From the NCBI RefSeq assembly GCF_000425125.1, contig NZ_AULE01000004.1, positions 1 through 64,000 of the forward strand: DNA of 64,000 nt, given 5' to 3'. Below are positions 40,498 through 52,351 of the stretch, in pieces. Source of the DNA: Paenibacillus taiwanensis DSM 18679 (GTDB taxonomy: Bacteria > Bacillota > Bacilli > Paenibacillales > Paenibacillaceae). Position numbers and translations under genes: made by a program. Position 1 is the first letter of the stretch. Every line of letters starts with the position of its first letter. Below the pieces are notes generated by a model, which saw only the letters and a list, made by a program, of their open reading frames with translations, made no database searches and had not been told where the DNA came from.

Positions 40498-40787
40498 TGA
40501 AAGATCCTCGTGATATCATTAAGCGTCCTATCATCACTGAGCGTACTGCTGAGATGATGGATGGCCTTAAATACGTATTTGAGGTTGACATTCGTGCCAA
40601 CAAAACAGAAGTCAAGAGTGCTATCGAGCAAATCTTCAAAGTGAAAGTAGCGAGCGTGAACACGTTGCGTGTTCCAGCTAAGCCTAAGCGTTATGGCCGC
40701 TACAATGGCTACACTTCCGAATGGAAGAAAGCTTTCGTAACTTTGACAGCTGACAGCAAACCGCTTGAGTTCTTTGAAACGGTATAA
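40497..40787 (+). CDS. rplW: 50S ribosomal protein L23
   Basis: L23 surrounds the tunnel exit and docks trigger factor and SRP. The 96-residue protein shows [11 protein letters not shown] and the [20 protein letters not shown]-like core (residues about 22-45). GAGGAGGTG within the end of rplD serves as its binding site. Confidence 0.97.
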   Translation: MKDPRDIIKRPIITERTAEMMDGLKYVFEVDIRANKTEVKSAIEQIFKVKVASVNTLRVPAKPKRYGRYNGYTSEWKKAFVTLTADSKPLEFFETV

Positions 40788-40820
40788 ATAAACAAGTCTT
40801 AAAGTAAGGAGGGAAAACAA

Positions 40821-41651
40821 GTGCCAATCAAAAAGTATAAACCGACATCCCCGGCTCGTCGTGGTATGAGCGTTTCGACGTTCGAAGAAATCACAACAAG
40901 CACGCCGGAGAAATCGTTGCTTGCGCCTCTTAGCAAAAAAGCTGGCCGCAACAACCAAGGTAAAATTACGACTCGCCATCAAGGCGGTGGTCACAAACGT
41001 AAGTATCGTATTATCGATTTCAAACGTAACAAAGATGGCATTCAAGGCCGCGTTGCTACAGTTGAGTACGATCCAAACCGTACTTCTAACATTGCATTGA
41101 TTCACTATGCTGATGGTGAGAAACGTTACATTATCGCACCAAAAGGCTTGAAAGTCGGCGATGTTGTTATGTCCGGAGCTGGTGCTGATATCAAGATCGG
41201 TAACGCAATGCCGCTTGAGAACATTCCAGTAGGTACAGTTATCCACAACATCGAGTTGAAACCAGGTAAAGGTGCTCAGTTGGTACGTGCAGCTGGTACG
41301 GAAGCTCAATTGCTTGGTAAAGAGGATCGTTATGTAACAGTACGCTTGTCCTCTGGTGAAGTTCGTAAAGTCTTGAAAGTTTGCCGCGCTACTATCGGTT
41401 CCGTTGGTAACCAAGACCATGAACTTATTAAGATCGGTAAAGCAGGTCGTAACCGTTGGTTGGGTAAACGTCCAACTGTCCGCGGGGTAGTAATGAACCC
41501 GGTTGATCACCCACATGGTGGTGGTGAAGGTCGCGCTCCAATCGGTCGTAAATCACCATTGTCTCCATGGGGCAAACCTACGCTCGGTTACAAAACGCGT
41601 AAAAAAGGCAAACATTCCGATAAATATATTGTTCGTCGTCGCACGAAATAA
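40821..41651 (+). CDS. rplB: 50S ribosomal protein L2
   Basis: L2 is required for subunit joining and peptidyl transfer. The 276-residue protein has the conserved [14 protein letters not shown] with the essential histidine. The start is GTG 40821 after AAGGAGGG. A TTATCCACA at 41239 falls in coding sequence here and is probably chance. Confidence 0.97.
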   Translation: MPIKKYKPTSPARRGMSVSTFEEITTSTPEKSLLAPLSKKAGRNNQGKITTRHQGGGHKRKYRIIDFKRNKDGIQGRVATVEYDPNRTSNIALIHYADGEKRYIIAPKGLKVGDVVMSGAGADIKIGNAMPLENIPVGTVIHNIELKPGKGAQLVRAAGTEAQLLGKEDRYVTVRLSSGEVRKVLKVCRATIGSVGNQDHELIKIGKAGRNRWLGKRPTVRGVVMNPVDHPHGGGEGRAPIGRKSPLSPWGKPTLGYKTRKKGKHSDKYIVRRRTK

Positions 41652-41723
41652 TATTTGTTCGGTTCGATACGTGAGCAACGTAACAAGCGAAACAAACAGG
41701 TCTCGTGAAGGGAGGATTCACAC

Positions 41724-42002
41724 ATGGGTCGCAGTTTGAAAAAAGGACCATTCATTGATGGTCACCTTTTGAAGAAAGTTGAAGATTTGAACGAAGGAAG
41801 CAAAAAAGTTGTAATTAAGACTTGGTCCCGTCGTTCCACAATTTTTCCTCAATTCATCGGTCACACAATTGCAGTATATGATGGCCGCAAACATGTACCA
41901 GTTTACGTTACAGAAGATATGGTAGGACACAAGTTCGGAGAGTTCGCACCTACTCGTACGTACAAAGGTCATGATGATGACAAGAAAACGGGCAAACGAT
42001 AA
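41724..42002 (+). CDS. rpsS: 30S ribosomal protein S19
   Basis: S19 pairs with S13 in the 30S head near A-site tRNA. The 92-residue protein has [18 protein letters not shown] and [26 protein letters not shown] precedes the ATG. Confidence 0.97.
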   Translation: MGRSLKKGPFIDGHLLKKVEDLNEGSKKVVIKTWSRRSTIFPQFIGHTIAVYDGRKHVPVYVTEDMVGHKFGEFAPTRTYKGHDDDKKTGKR

Positions 42003-42035
42003 TACAGAACTTAGCATTTGAGGGGAGGTACTAAC

Positions 42036-42368
42036 ATGCAAGCGAAAGCTCATGCAAATAGTGTTCGCATCGCTCCCCGCAAAGTCAAGCTCGTTATCGA
42101 CTTGATCCGCGGAAAGCAAGTAGGCGAAGCAATTGCAATTTTGCGCCACACGCCAAAATCGGCGTCCCCAGTGGTTGAAAAATTGTTGAACTCTGCTATT
42201 GCCAATGCAGAACATAACTATCAATTGGACGTGAATAAGCTCGTAATCGAGCAAGTATTCGTGAACGAAGGTCCAACATTGAAACGTTTCCGTCCTCGCG
42301 CAATGGGACGTGCAAGCCGTATCAATAAGAGAACTAGCCACATCACGCTTGTGGTATCCGAGAAATAA
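42036..42368 (+). CDS. rplV: 50S ribosomal protein L22
   Basis: L22 lines the exit tunnel and its beta hairpin is a site of macrolide resistance in other bacteria. The product from ATG 42036 has 110 residues, with [17 protein letters not shown] and [20 protein letters not shown] lies upstream. Confidence 0.96.
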   Translation: MQAKAHANSVRIAPRKVKLVIDLIRGKQVGEAIAILRHTPKSASPVVEKLLNSAIANAEHNYQLDVNKLVIEQVFVNEGPTLKRFRPRAMGRASRINKRTSHITLVVSEK

Positions 42369-42381
42369 GGAGGGAAAACGT

Positions 42382-43047
42382 GTGGGTCAAAAGGTAAATC
42401 CCGTCGGACTTCGAGTAGGTATTATCCGTGATTGGGAATCTAAATGGTACGCTGAGAAAGACTTCGGCGCATTGCTGATTGAAGACGTTAAGGTTCGTGA
42501 GTACCTTAAAAATAAACTTAAAGACGCAGCTGTGTCTAAAATCGAAATCGAACGTGCAGCTAACCGCGTGAACGTTACGATTCACACCGCTAAACCAGGT
42601 ATGGTAATTGGTAAAGGCGGTTCCGAGGTTGAAGCTCTTCGTCGCGACGTAACTAAAATTGCTGGCGGCAAAAAAGTGCACATCAACATTTCGGAAATCA
42701 AAACTCCAGACTTGGATGCAATTCTCGTTGCTGAGAGCATTGCACAACAACTGGAGCGCCGCGTTTCTTTCCGTCGCGCGCTGAAACAAGCAATTCAACG
42801 TTCTATGCGTTCAGGTGCAAAAGGAATTAAAACAGCGGTAAGCGGTCGTCTGGGCGGTGCTGAAATCGCTCGTTCTGAAGGATACAGCGAAGGAACTGTA
42901 CCACTTCATACGCTTCGCGCCGACATCGATTATGGCACGGCAGAAGCTCATACAACTTACGGCCGTATCGGCGTAAAAGTATGGATCTATCGTGGAGAGG
43001 TACTTCCTACGGCTAAGAAAAAGGCTGTTGAGGAAGGAGGCAACTAA
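42382..43047 (+). CDS. rpsC: 30S ribosomal protein S3
   Basis: S3 forms the mRNA entry channel and has helicase activity. From GTG 42382 the product has 221 residues, beginning [14 protein letters not shown], with the KH motif [20 protein letters not shown] lies upstream. The longer frame from 42310 overlaps rplV and has no binding site. rplP follows after two bases. Confidence 0.97.
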   Translation: MGQKVNPVGLRVGIIRDWESKWYAEKDFGALLIEDVKVREYLKNKLKDAAVSKIEIERAANRVNVTIHTAKPGMVIGKGGSEVEALRRDVTKIAGGKKVHINISEIKTPDLDAILVAESIAQQLERRVSFRRALKQAIQRSMRSGAKGIKTAVSGRLGGAEIARSEGYSEGTVPLHTLRADIDYGTAEAHTTYGRIGVKVWIYRGEVLPTAKKKAVEEGGN

Positions 43048-43049
43048 TC

Positions 43050-43484
43050 ATGTTGGTACCTAAACGTGTCAAACATCGTAAACAACAACGCGGTAGCTTG
43101 AAAGGTCGCGCTAAAGGCGGTACAACTGTAAACTTCGGTGAATACGGTTTACAAGCTCTTGAACCTACATGGATCACTAACCGTCAAATCGAGGCAGCTC
43201 GTATTGCGATGACTCGTTACATTAAACGTGGCGGTAAAGTATGGATCAAAATCTTCCCGGATAAGCCAATCACGCAAAAGCCTCTTGAGGTACGGATGGG
43301 TTCCGGTAAAGGTAACGTTGAGAAATGGGTAGCTGTTGTTAAGCCTGGTAAGATCATGTTCGAACTTTCTGGTGTTCCTGAGGAAGTCGCGCGTGAAGCA
43401 ATGCGCCTCGCTGCACACAAACTCCCTATCAAGACGAAGTTTGTGAAACGCGAAGAAATGGGTGGTGAAGCAAATGAAAGCTAG
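43050..43484 (+). CDS. rplP: 50S ribosomal protein L16
   Basis: L16 shapes the A-site tRNA pocket. The 144-residue protein has [15 protein letters not shown] and [16 protein letters not shown], with [14 protein letters not shown]. Its binding site GGAAGGAGG lies at the end of rpsC. rpmC overlaps its last codons. Confidence 0.97.
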   Translation: MLVPKRVKHRKQQRGSLKGRAKGGTTVNFGEYGLQALEPTWITNRQIEAARIAMTRYIKRGGKVWIKIFPDKPITQKPLEVRMGSGKGNVEKWVAVVKPGKIMFELSGVPEEVAREAMRLAAHKLPIKTKFVKREEMGGEANES

Positions 43485-43674
43485 TGAATTCCGCAACTTG
43501 ACCACTGCTGAACTTGAACAAAAGATTGTCGGATTCAAGGAAGAACTTTTCAACCTCCGTTTCCAATTGGCTACTGGACAGCTTGACAACCCAACTCGCA
43601 TCCGTGACGTACGTAAAGCAATTGCTCGTGCTAAAACGGTATTGCGTGAAAGAGAACTTGGGATTACTAGCTAA
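43474..43674 (+). CDS. rpmC: 50S ribosomal protein L29
   Basis: A small helical protein near the tunnel exit. The product from ATG 43474 has 66 residues, starting [15 protein letters not shown]. It overlaps the end of rplP by 11 bases, so the two are translationally coupled; upstream in-frame GTGs lie further inside rplP. Confidence 0.95.
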   Translation: MKASEFRNLTTAELEQKIVGFKEELFNLRFQLATGQLDNPTRIRDVRKAIARAKTVLRERELGITS

Positions 43675-43736
43675 TTTAGCGTCAAGATCTTGACTATAAA
43701 TAGACATCCTGTACTCAGGAAGGAGGCAACACACTC

Positions 43737-44003
43737 ATGAGTGAACAACGCAACGCTCGTAAAGTGCAAGTTGGTAAAGTGGTCAGCGACAAAATGGACA
43801 AAACAATCGTAATCGCGGTTGAAACGTACAAAAAGCATGACTTGTACCACAAACGCATTAAATATACGAAAAAGTTCAAAGCTCACGACGAGAACAACGA
43901 AGCTAAGATCGGCGATACTGTAAAAGTCATGGAAACGCGTCCGCTGTCGAAAGACAAACGCTGGAGACTGGTAGAGATCGTTGAGAAAGCAGTAATCGTT
44001 TAA
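43737..44003 (+). CDS. rpsQ: 30S ribosomal protein S17
   Basis: S17 binds the 16S 5' domain early in assembly. The 88-residue protein has [20 protein letters not shown] and [27 protein letters not shown] precedes the ATG. Confidence 0.96.
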   Translation: MSEQRNARKVQVGKVVSDKMDKTIVIAVETYKKHDLYHKRIKYTKKFKAHDENNEAKIGDTVKVMETRPLSKDKRWRLVEIVEKAVIV

Positions 44004-44039
44004 TGCTCGGTTAGTTTTAACCGGAAGGAGGAAAACAGA

Positions 44040-44408
44040 ATGATTCAACCATTTACACGTTTAGCTGTAGCAGACAACTCTGGTGCAAAAGAACTGATGT
44101 GTATTCGTGTCTTGGGTGGTACGGGACGTCGCGTAGGCCACATTGGAGACTTGATCATCTGCTCTGTAAAACAAGCAACACCAGGCGGCGTTGTCAAAAA
44201 GGGTGACGTTGTAAAAGCAGTTATCGTTCGTACGAAGCGTTCCGTTCGTCGTAAAGACGGTTCTTACATCGCATTTGATGAGAACGCAGCGGTAATTGTT
44301 AAAGACGATAAAGGCCCACGTGGAACACGTATTTTCGGACCAGTTGCTCGCGAACTTCGCGATAAAGACTTCATGAAAATCGTTTCCTTGGCACCGGAAG
44401 TTATTTAA
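44040..44408 (+). CDS. rplN: 50S ribosomal protein L14
   Basis: L14 forms an intersubunit bridge and is the target of RsfS silencing. The 122-residue protein has [19 protein letters not shown] and [22 protein letters not shown] precedes the ATG. It opens the spc part of the cluster. Confidence 0.97.
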   Translation: MIQPFTRLAVADNSGAKELMCIRVLGGTGRRVGHIGDLIICSVKQATPGGVVKKGDVVKAVIVRTKRSVRRKDGSYIAFDENAAVIVKDDKGPRGTRIFGPVARELRDKDFMKIVSLAPEVI

Positions 44409-44446
44409 TCAACTTGCCTGCAAGCAAGGTTCAGGAGGTGTGACAC

Positions 44447-44800
44447 ATGCCACGAATGAAGAAAGTACTGGAGTCGCATAACAACAAATTGCACGTGAAA
44501 AAAGATGACACTGTCATCGTTATCACTGGTAAAGACAAAGGTAAAAAAGGCCGCGTTATCGCAGCTTTCCCACGTCAAAACCGTGTTCTTATTGAAGGTG
44601 TAAACATGGTGAAAAAACACCAAAAGCCTAACCAAAAGAACCCGCAAGGCGGTATCGTTGAGCAAGAAGCTCCAATTCACGTATCGAACGTAATGCACGT
44701 GGATCCTAAGTCGGGCAAAGTAACACGTATTGGTTACAAAGTGTTGGAGAACGGTAAAAAAGTACGTGTTGCAAAACGCTCCGGCGAAATCATCGACTAA
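44447..44800 (+). CDS. rplX: 50S ribosomal protein L24
   Basis: An assembly initiator protein of the 50S subunit. The 117-residue protein has a KOW motif ([17 protein letters not shown]) near residue 25 and a basic C-terminus. AGGAGGTG precedes the ATG. Confidence 0.96.
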   Translation: MPRMKKVLESHNNKLHVKKDDTVIVITGKDKGKKGRVIAAFPRQNRVLIEGVNMVKKHQKPNQKNPQGGIVEQEAPIHVSNVMHVDPKSGKVTRIGYKVLENGKKVRVAKRSGEIID

Positions 44801-44826
44801 TCGCTAGGAAAGGAGGTCCATTTTAC

Positions 44827-45369
44827 ATGGCAGCTCGCATGAAAGAACGTTATTTGAACGAAATAACTCCTGCTCTGATGCAGAAGTTCAACTATACAAC
44901 GGTAATGCAAGTACCAAAAGTAGAAAAAGTCGTCATCAACATGGGTATGGGTGAGGCAGTTTCGAACTCCAAGGTCTTGGATACAGCTGTTGCCGAATTG
45001 CAATTGATCTCTGGTCAGAAGCCAGTTATCACTCGCGCTAAGAAATCCATCGCAGGCTTTAAGCTTCGTGAAGGAATGCCGATCGGTGTGAAGGTGACAC
45101 TACGTGGTGAGCGTATGTATCACTTCCTGGACAAATTGTTCAACGTCACGCTTCCACGTGTCCGCGACTTCCGCGGTATCTCTAACAAAGCGTTTGACGG
45201 CCGCGGTAACTACACGCTCGGTCTGAAAGAGCAAATCATTTTCCCTGAGATCGAGTACGATAAAATCGATAAAGTACGCGGTATGGACATCGTTATCGTA
45301 ACTACAGCGAAAACGGACGAAGAGTCCCGTGAATTGTTGACGCAACTCGGCATGCCTTTCACGAAATAA
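44827..45369 (+). CDS. rplE: 50S ribosomal protein L5
   Basis: L5 binds 5S rRNA and contacts the 30S head. The 180-residue protein has [19 protein letters not shown] and [26 protein letters not shown] precedes the ATG. A 101-bp gap follows, longer than neighbouring gaps, with no clear feature. Confidence 0.97.
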   Translation: MAARMKERYLNEITPALMQKFNYTTVMQVPKVEKVVINMGMGEAVSNSKVLDTAVAELQLISGQKPVITRAKKSIAGFKLREGMPIGVKVTLRGERMYHFLDKLFNVTLPRVRDFRGISNKAFDGRGNYTLGLKEQIIFPEIEYDKIDKVRGMDIVIVTTAKTDEESRELLTQLGMPFTK

Positions 45370-45470
45370 ATCTTCAAAATCGAAAGAGTCATCTATCGAT
45401 TAACAAGTATTAAGGACAATGAGTTTGTTCGTGACCTTGGTCCAACAAATATCATAGGAGGTGTCAACAC

Positions 45471-45656
45471 GTGGCAAAAACTTCGATGCTGGTAAAACAA
45501 CAACGCAAACCGAAGTTCAAAGTGCAAGGATACACTCGTTGTGAGCGTTGTGGTCGTCCGCATTCTGTATTACGTAAATTCAAAATTTGCAGAATTTGTT
45601 TCCGCGAATTGGCATATAAAGGCCAGATTCCTGGCGTTAAAAAAGCAAGCTGGTAA
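45471..45656 (+). CDS. rpsZ: 30S ribosomal protein S14, zinc-binding type
   Basis: The short 61-residue S14 with a C4 zinc ribbon (CERCGRPH and CRICFREL), the Zn-dependent form of Bacillota. The start is GTG 45471 after AGGAGGTG. No zinc-free S14 paralogue lies in the window. Confidence 0.96.
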   Translation: MAKTSMLVKQQRKPKFKVQGYTRCERCGRPHSVLRKFKICRICFRELAYKGQIPGVKKASW

Positions 45657-45688
45657 TCAACCCTGTTGCGGGAAGGAGGTTTACACTA

Positions 45689-46087
45689 ATGGTTATGTCT
45701 GATCCAATTGCTGATATGCTTACACGCATTCGCAATGCTAACACAGTACGTCATGAAACGGTGGAAATGCCTGCTTCTACTATGAAGAAGCAAATCGCTG
45801 AGATCCTCAAGCGTGAAGGTTTTATCCGTGATGCAGAATATATCGATGACAACAAACAAGGGATCATCCGTATCTTCTTGAAGTACGGTGCTAACAATGA
45901 GCGTGTCATCACAGGCTTGAAACGTATTTCCAAGCCAGGATTGCGTGTATACTCTAAATCGAACGAGGTACCTCGTGTACTCGGCGGTCTTGGTATCGCG
46001 ATCATCTCGACGTCTAAGGGCGTTGTTACGGATAAAGAAGCTCGTCAATCCAAATCTGGCGGCGAGGTAGTCTGCTACGTTTGGTAA
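45689..46087 (+). CDS. rpsH: 30S ribosomal protein S8
   Basis: S8 organises the 16S central domain and, in E. coli, represses the spc operon. The 132-residue protein has [18 protein letters not shown] and the C-terminal [16 protein letters not shown] 45689 was kept because B. subtilis S8 starts MVMTDP. GAAGGAGGT lies upstream. Confidence 0.97.
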   Translation: MVMSDPIADMLTRIRNANTVRHETVEMPASTMKKQIAEILKREGFIRDAEYIDDNKQGIIRIFLKYGANNERVITGLKRISKPGLRVYSKSNEVPRVLGGLGIAIISTSKGVVTDKEARQSKSGGEVVCYVW

Positions 46088-46120
46088 TTAATCGCATAAT
46101 GATTGGAGGTGCAACAACAC

Positions 46121-46663
46121 ATGTCTCGTATTGGTCGCAAACCAATTGACGTTCCAGGTGGCGTAACAGTTACTTTGGACAATAGCGTGATTACGGTTAA
46201 AGGACCGAAAGGAACGTTGTCTCGTGAACTTCATAAAGATATGCAAGTATCTGTAGAAGAGAACGTAATTAACGTTGTTCGTCCTTCTGATAATAAACTT
46301 CACCGTTCCCTGCACGGAACAACTCGTAGCGTAATTAGCAACATGGTTAATGGTGTAACTGAAGGTTACTCCAAAACTTTGGAGCTGGTTGGCGTAGGTT
46401 ACCGTGCTAACAAAGCTGGGGACAAACTCGTATTAAACGTTGGTTATTCTCATCCGGTAGAAATTACTCCGGAAGCAGGCATCGAGTTCGACGTTCCTGC
46501 ACAAACGAAAATCATCGTTAAAGGTATCGACAAAGAGCGCGTTGGTGCTTATGCAGCTAAAATTCGTTCCGTACGTGAGCCAGAGCCGTATAAAGGTAAA
46601 GGTATCAAGTATGAAGGCGAACGCATTCTGCGTAAAGAAGGTAAAGCTGGCAAGAAGAAGTAA
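46121..46663 (+). CDS. rplF: 50S ribosomal protein L6
   Basis: L6 lies near the sarcin-ricin loop where factors bind. The product from ATG 46121 has 180 residues ([15 protein letters not shown]-terminal [15 protein letters not shown]). GGAGGTG lies upstream. Confidence 0.97.
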   Translation: MSRIGRKPIDVPGGVTVTLDNSVITVKGPKGTLSRELHKDMQVSVEENVINVVRPSDNKLHRSLHGTTRSVISNMVNGVTEGYSKTLELVGVGYRANKAGDKLVLNVGYSHPVEITPEAGIEFDVPAQTKIIVKGIDKERVGAYAAKIRSVREPEPYKGKGIKYEGERILRKEGKAGKKK

Positions 46664-46725
46664 GATCTTGCCTAGCTCGCTTACCCGTGTAGCTTAATGG
46701 CTAAACTGAAGGGAGTGAAACAATC

Positions 46726-47094
46726 GTGATTACGAAAGGCGATAAGAACAAAGCTCGTTTGAAACGTCACCTTCGTGTGCGTAAGAAAATTGAAGGAACG
46801 ACAGCACGTCCGCGTTTAAACGTATTCCGTTCCTCTAAACATATCTACGCTCAACTCATCGATGATGTTAAGGGCGTAACAATCGCAGCAGCTTCCACTA
46901 TGGATAAAGAGGTCGCAGCAAGCATCTCTAACGGCGGTAACGTCGAATCCGCTCGCAAAGTTGGCGAGTTGGTAGCGAAGCGTGCGAAAGATGCAGGCGT
47001 AACTGAAGTGGTATTTGACCGTGGCGGTTACTTGTATCATGGACGTATCCAAGCATTGGCAGACGCAGCTCGTGAAGCTGGTCTTGAGTTCTAA
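46726..47094 (+). CDS. rplR: 50S ribosomal protein L18
   Basis: L18 binds 5S rRNA together with L5 and L25. The 122-residue protein has [21 protein letters not shown] and [21 protein letters not shown]. The start is GTG 46726 after AGGGAGTG. Confidence 0.97.
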   Translation: MITKGDKNKARLKRHLRVRKKIEGTTARPRLNVFRSSKHIYAQLIDDVKGVTIAAASTMDKEVAASISNGGNVESARKVGELVAKRAKDAGVTEVVFDRGGYLYHGRIQALADAAREAGLEF

Positions 47095-47120
47095 GAATTT
47101 AACAAAAGGAGGTTAACGAC

Positions 47121-47618
47121 TTGCGAGTTGATCCAAACACGTTAGAACTGTCTGAAAAAGTTGTTCAAATCAATCGTGTGTCTAAAGTCGTAAAAGGCGG
47201 ACGTCGCTTTAGCTTTAGTGCACTCGTTGTTGTCGGAGACGGCAAAGGCTGGGTAGGCGCTGGCATCGGTAAAGCTTCCGAGGTTCCTGACGCTATCCGC
47301 AAAGGCATTGACGATGCTAAGAAAAATCTCATTCATGTTCCTTTCGTCAATACGACAATCCCTCACTTGGTAACTGGTAGCTTTGGCGCTGGTAAAGTGC
47401 TCTTGAAACCAGCATCTGAAGGTACTGGGGTTATCGCTGGCGGTCCGGTTCGTGCCGTGTTGGAGTTGGCAGGTGTAGGCGATATCTTGACGAAATCGCT
47501 TGGTTCTTCTAACTCAATGAACATGGTAAATGCTACGCTTGAAGGTCTGTCCCGTCTGAAAACGGCAGAACAAGTAGCGAAGTTGCGTGGCAAATCCGTT
47601 GAGGAACTGTTAGGATAA
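47121..47618 (+). CDS. rpsE: 30S ribosomal protein S5
   Basis: S5 helps accuracy and mRNA unwinding. The 165-residue protein has [18 protein letters not shown] and the C-terminal [17 protein letters not shown]. The start is TTG 47121 with AAAGGAGGT eight bases upstream. The spectinomycin loop region near the N-terminus looks normal. Confidence 0.97.
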   Translation: MRVDPNTLELSEKVVQINRVSKVVKGGRRFSFSALVVVGDGKGWVGAGIGKASEVPDAIRKGIDDAKKNLIHVPFVNTTIPHLVTGSFGAGKVLLKPASEGTGVIAGGPVRAVLELAGVGDILTKSLGSSNSMNMVNATLEGLSRLKTAEQVAKLRGKSVEELLG

Positions 47619-47631
47619 GGAGGGGACTACG

Positions 47632-47817
47632 ATGGCAAAATTGCAGATTACCCTCGTTCGCAGTCTGATCGGTCGTCCAGAGAATCAGCGTAAGACGGTG
47701 AACACTTTGGGCCTGCGTAAGATGAATCAGACGGTTGTTCAAAATGACAACCCTGCGATTCGTGGTATGGTTAATCAAGTGACTCACTTGGTTAAAGTAG
47801 AAGAAATTGAAGGCTAA
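47632..47817 (+). CDS. rpmD: 50S ribosomal protein L30
   Basis: A 61-residue protein with the L30 core [37 protein letters not shown] precedes the ATG. It starts 13 bases after rpsE. Confidence 0.96.
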   Translation: MAKLQITLVRSLIGRPENQRKTVNTLGLRKMNQTVVQNDNPAIRGMVNQVTHLVKVEEIEG

Positions 47818-47907
47818 GCCAATCTGCTTAGCTTCAACTTGTTCAACCACAATGAATCAACTTATAGTACATTAACGGCATAAATAATTAAGGAGGTGCG
47901 ACGAACG

Positions 47908-48348
47908 ATGAAGTTACATGAACTTTCTCCAGCACCTGGTTCCCGTGAAGAGCGTTACCGCAAAGGACGCGGTATTGCTTCTGGTAACGGTAAAACTGCA
48001 GGTCGCGGTCACAAAGGTCAAAATGCTCGTTCCGGCGGTGGTGTTCGTCCGGGCTTTGAAGGCGGTCAAAACCCACTGTACCGTCGTCTGCCTAAACGCG
48101 GATTCATCAACCCTACTCGTAAAGAGTATGCGGTATTGAACGTAGCTGACTTGAACAGCTTTGCAGCTGGAACAGAAGTTACTCCGGAATTGCTCATGGA
48201 ACAAGGCATCATCAAAAACCCATTGAGCGGTATTAAGATTTTGGGTAACGGTGATCTGTCTGTTCAACTTACGGTTAAGGCTAATAAGTTCTCTCAAGCT
48301 GCGGTAGAGAAGATCGAGGCTGCCGGCGGCAAATCCGAGGTGATCTAA
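47908..48348 (+). CDS. rplO: 50S ribosomal protein L15
   Basis: L15 is a late assembly protein with a long basic N-terminal extension. The product from ATG 47908 has 146 residues, beginning [16 protein letters not shown] and rich in glycine and arginine to about residue 55. AAGGAGGTG lies upstream. Its stop shares one base with the secY start (TAATG). Confidence 0.97.
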   Translation: MKLHELSPAPGSREERYRKGRGIASGNGKTAGRGHKGQNARSGGGVRPGFEGGQNPLYRRLPKRGFINPTRKEYAVLNVADLNSFAAGTEVTPELLMEQGIIKNPLSGIKILGNGDLSVQLTVKANKFSQAAVEKIEAAGGKSEVI

Positions 48349-49649
48349 TGTTTAAGACCGTATCGAATATATGGCGGGTCGAAGATCTTAGACGTAAGAT
48401 ATTATTTACGCTTATGATCTTGATCGTCTATCGCGTTGGGTCATTTATTCCAGTTCCCGGCGTCGATAAATCGGTCTTTGAGGCAACCAATAACCAAGGT
48501 AGTGACTTGTTCAGTCTCATGAACACGTTCTCCGGGGGAGCGTTATTCAAATTCTCTATCTTCGCACTAGGAATCATGCCGTATATTACGGCATCGATTA
48601 TTGTGCAGCTTCTATCGATGGATGTCGTGCCGAGGTTTGCACAGTGGGCGAAGGAAGGTGAAGTCGGTAAACGCAAGTTAGCTCAAATTACTCGTTATGG
48701 AACGATAATTTTGGGTCTGATTCAAGCATTCGGTACAGCGATTGGTTTCAACCGCTTGTACGGGTTGCAAATGGTTCCGAACGCGACTTTAACAGATTAC
48801 ATTGTAATCGCCATTGTTCTAACGGCCGGAACTGCGTTTCTGATGTGGCTTGGTGAACAAATTACGGAGAAAGGTGTCGGCAACGGCATCTCGATCTTAA
48901 TCTTTGCCGGTATCGTGGCAGCAATACCAACGCATATCGGTGAGATTTATCAATCGCAATTTGTCAATGGCGACGGATCGCTCTTCCTGAACATTGTCAA
49001 AATGCTTGTTATTGCGCTATTCATCGTATTTATTATCGTAGGGGTTATCTACATTCAACAAGGTAACCGCAAGATTCCGGTGCAATACGCAAAACGTGTC
49101 GTCGGCAATAAAATGTACGGCGGCCAAAATACACACATTCCGCTTAAAGTGAATGGTGCTGGTGTAATTCCGGTCATCTTTGCAGTTTCGCTATTGATGT
49201 TCCCAATTACAATCGCTCAGTTCTGGACAGGTAAAGCATGGGCTAACTGGGTGATTAACAATATGTACTACGACAAGCCGCTTGGCATGGTGCTGTACGT
49301 GCTGTTAATCGTCGGTTTCACATTCTTCTACACGTTCGTTCAAATGAACCCTCAGCAAATGGCGGATCAATTGAAAAAGAATGGCGGCTATATTCCAGGC
49401 ATTCGTCCGGGTAAAGCTACAGCAACATACTTGACGCGTGTAATGTCTCGTATTACGCTTGCAGGTGCAATCTTCTTGGCTGTCGTATCTGTAATTCCAG
49501 TGTTCTTCGGAGCATTGGCTGGATTGCCACGCTCGGTGCAAATCGGCGGTACATCTTTGCTCATCGTGGTCGGCGTAGCGCTTGATACGATGAAACAGAT
49601 CGAAAGCCAGTTGATCAAACGCCATTACAAAGGTTTTATCAACAAATAG
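48348..49649 (+). CDS. secY: Preprotein translocase channel subunit SecY
   Basis: The protein-conducting channel of the Sec pathway. The 433-residue protein has ten hydrophobic segments, with the plug region after YRVGSFIPVPGVD, GIMPYITASIIVQLL in TM2, and the large cytoplasmic loop with NPQQMADQLKKNGGYIPGIRPG. Translation is coupled to rplO by a one-base overlap. adk follows after 145 bp. Confidence 0.97.
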   Translation: MFKTVSNIWRVEDLRRKILFTLMILIVYRVGSFIPVPGVDKSVFEATNNQGSDLFSLMNTFSGGALFKFSIFALGIMPYITASIIVQLLSMDVVPRFAQWAKEGEVGKRKLAQITRYGTIILGLIQAFGTAIGFNRLYGLQMVPNATLTDYIVIAIVLTAGTAFLMWLGEQITEKGVGNGISILIFAGIVAAIPTHIGEIYQSQFVNGDGSLFLNIVKMLVIALFIVFIIVGVIYIQQGNRKIPVQYAKRVVGNKMYGGQNTHIPLKVNGAGVIPVIFAVSLLMFPITIAQFWTGKAWANWVINNMYYDKPLGMVLYVLLIVGFTFFYTFVQMNPQQMADQLKKNGGYIPGIRPGKATATYLTRVMSRITLAGAIFLAVVSVIPVFFGALAGLPRSVQIGGTSLLIVVGVALDTMKQIESQLIKRHYKGFINK

Positions 49650-49788
49650 TCAATAGGTTCTGATAGAGCCGTTAAGGCTCATCGGCACCTATTGTGCTGT
49701 TTCTTGTAGAGCAGAGGCTTAACGAATGCCATCGAAAGATTAACACTTCCGACGAAAGTTAAGCCTGTGCTTACCAAAAAGGGAGTGA

Positions 49789-50439
<651 letters not shown>

Positions 50440-50444
50440 AACGA

Positions 50445-51197
50445 ATGATCATTTGTAAGTCCGAAGTGGAATTAGGCTTCATGAGGGAAGCAGGGCGAAT
50501 TGTTGCGGAAACGCACCGTCTCATGGCCAACTCCGTCAAGCCGGGTATTACAACTCGGGAACTTGACGCCATCGCTGACAAATTCATTCGCAGTCAGGGG
50601 GCAACCCCTTCTTTCAAAGGCTACAACGGATTTTCCGGCAGCATTTGCGCATCAGTGAATGAAGAGCTGGTGCATGGCATTCCCGGCGATCGGATTTTAA
50701 ACGAAGGCGACATCATTAGCATCGACATCGGTGCGCAGTATCGCGGATACCACGGTGACTCTGCTTGGACGTATGGAGTTGGCAAGATTTCGGACACCGC
50801 TCAGCGGCTGCTCGACGTCACGGAGCGTTCGCTCTATGCCGGACTTGAACTTATCAAGCCGGATGTTCGCCTATATACGATATCCCATGCGATTGAACGC
50901 GTGATCGAGGATGCAGGTTTTTCCGTTGTACGTGAGTACGTTGGTCACGGGGTAGGTGCGGATCTTCATGAAGAACCGCAAATTCCGAACTACGGCACTC
51001 CGGATCGCGGACCTCGTCTCAAACCGGGCATGACGCTCGCCATTGAGCCGATGGTCGTTATCGGGGAACGTTATGTGCAGACGCTCGCGGATAACTGGAC
51101 GGTTGTAACGGTGGACGGAACATGGTGCGCTCACTTTGAGCATACAGTGGCTGTAACACCGGACGGTTGTGAAATCTTAACGACATTAGAGAAGTAG
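50445..51197 (+). CDS. map: Methionine aminopeptidase type I
   Basis: Removes the initiator methionine from nascent proteins. The 250-residue protein carries the five metal ligands in order: D in [14 protein letters not shown] (two), H in YVGHGVG, E in AIEPMVV and E in HFEHTVAV. It begins five bases after adk, with GAGG at the adk end serving as binding site. Confidence 0.96.
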   Translation: MIICKSEVELGFMREAGRIVAETHRLMANSVKPGITTRELDAIADKFIRSQGATPSFKGYNGFSGSICASVNEELVHGIPGDRILNEGDIISIDIGAQYRGYHGDSAWTYGVGKISDTAQRLLDVTERSLYAGLELIKPDVRLYTISHAIERVIEDAGFSVVREYVGHGVGADLHEEPQIPNYGTPDRGPRLKPGMTLAIEPMVVIGERYVQTLADNWTVVTVDGTWCAHFEHTVAVTPDGCEILTTLEK

Positions 51198-51206
51198 GTG
51201 ATTGGG

Positions 51207-51518
51207 ATGAGCAGCATTCCGAAACCGCAGCTCGGCCAGTTCGTTAAGGTGCTTCAGGGCCGCGGTGAAGGCAAGTTTGCCATCATTGTTGGTGTGGAGC
51301 CTTCGCGATACGTTAACATAGCGGATGGGGACAAGCGAAAGTTTGACCAGCCGAAACGTAAAAACTTGCTTCATTTGGAGTTGCACGAGGCGATAAGCCA
51401 TGAAGTTGTCGATAGTTTAAAGGAAAGCGGACGGGTCACAAACAGTAAGCTGCGCTATGTTATTGCAAAATACACGGAGCAACTGGCCGCTGCAAATGGT
51501 AATCAGAAAGGAGAATGA
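51207..51518 (+). CDS. KOW-domain RNA-binding protein
   Basis: A small protein related to archaeal L14e and eukaryotic L6-type KOW proteins; a counterpart between map and infA is common in Bacillota. The 103-residue product has the KOW part [20 protein letters not shown] and a basic [14 protein letters not shown] stretch. ATG 51207 is preferred over GTG 51198, which abuts the map stop. Its end overlaps the region before infA. Precise role unknown, presumably ribosomal or RNA-related. Confidence 0.83.
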   Translation: MSSIPKPQLGQFVKVLQGRGEGKFAIIVGVEPSRYVNIADGDKRKFDQPKRKNLLHLELHEAISHEVVDSLKESGRVTNSKLRYVIAKYTEQLAAANGNQKGE

Positions 51519-51520
51519 CG

Positions 51521-51736
51521 TTGGCTAAAGAAGATGTGATTGAGGTTGAAGGTACGGTAATTGAGCCGTTGCCAAATGCGACGTTTAGAGTTGAACTTGA
51601 AAATGGACACCAAATTCTTGCCCATGTTTCCGGAAAGCTGCGGATGCATTTCATCCGTATCCTTACTGGGGACAAAGTGGTCGTACAGCTGTCGCCATAC
51701 GATTTGAGCAAAGGTCGCATCACTTATCGAAAATAG
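51521..51736 (+). CDS. infA: Translation initiation factor IF-1
   Basis: IF-1 blocks the A site during initiation. The 71-residue S1-fold protein shows [15 protein letters not shown] and [22 protein letters not shown]. The start is TTG 51521, seven bases after AAAGGAG; ATG 51515 is one base from that site and overlaps the stop of the KOW gene. Confidence 0.96.
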   Translation: MAKEDVIEVEGTVIEPLPNATFRVELENGHQILAHVSGKLRMHFIRILTGDKVVVQLSPYDLSKGRITYRK

Positions 51737-51816
51737 CACTCGGAACTCGAAGGGCGCTTGCAATGCCTTGCAAACCGTCCGGTATATCGAAAGCGGTTTG
51801 ACGTGTGCAACTTTAG

Positions 51817-51948
<132 letters not shown>

Positions 51949-51966
51949 GAAGGGGGTGTAGCGTTA

Positions 51967-52335
51967 ATGGCTCGTATAGCTGGTGTAGACTTGCCACGTG
52001 ATAAACGCGTTGAGATCGCCTTAACATACATTTTTGGTATTGGGAAGACTACTTCTCAAAAAATCATCGCGGAAACTGGCGTAAACAAAGATACTCGTGT
52101 TCGTGACTTGACGGAAGAAGAAGTTAACGCAATCCGTGAAGCAATCGACAAAAAGGTAAAGGTTGAAGGTGACCTTCGCCGTGAAATTTCTTTGAACATC
52201 AAGCGTTTGGTTGAGATTGGATGCTATCGTGGTATCCGTCATCGCCGTGGCTTGCCTGTTCGCGGACAACGTACTAAGACTAATGCTCGTACACGCAAAG
52301 GTCCTCGTCGTACGGTAGCTAATAAGAAGAAGTAA
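51967..52335 (+). CDS. rpsM: 30S ribosomal protein S13
   Basis: S13 contacts P-site tRNA and L5 across the subunits. The 122-residue protein has [20 protein letters not shown] and the basic tail [27 protein letters not shown] precedes the ATG. It opens the alpha part of the cluster. Confidence 0.97.
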   Translation: MARIAGVDLPRDKRVEIALTYIFGIGKTTSQKIIAETGVNKDTRVRDLTEEEVNAIREAIDKKVKVEGDLRREISLNIKRLVEIGCYRGIRHRRGLPVRGQRTKTNARTRKGPRRTVANKKK

Positions 52336-52351
52336 GGAGGGATAAGTAGCA

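Noticed and set aside
41239-41247. Exact DnaA box TTATCCACA in rplB
   Set aside because: It encodes conserved L2 residues (V-I-H-N) and stands alone, so chance is the simplest account.
40422-41516. 364-codon reverse frame opposite rplD-rplW-rplB
   Set aside because: Antisense shadow of three certain ribosomal genes.
46680-46712. tRNA-like string GTAGCTTAATGGCTAAA between rplF and rplR
   Set aside because: The 62-bp gap is too short for a tRNA, and no acceptor stem or T-arm can be formed.
46664-46725. Possible extra promoter before rplR
   Set aside because: No -35/-10 pair of reasonable quality; the gap fits a plain intercistronic spacer.
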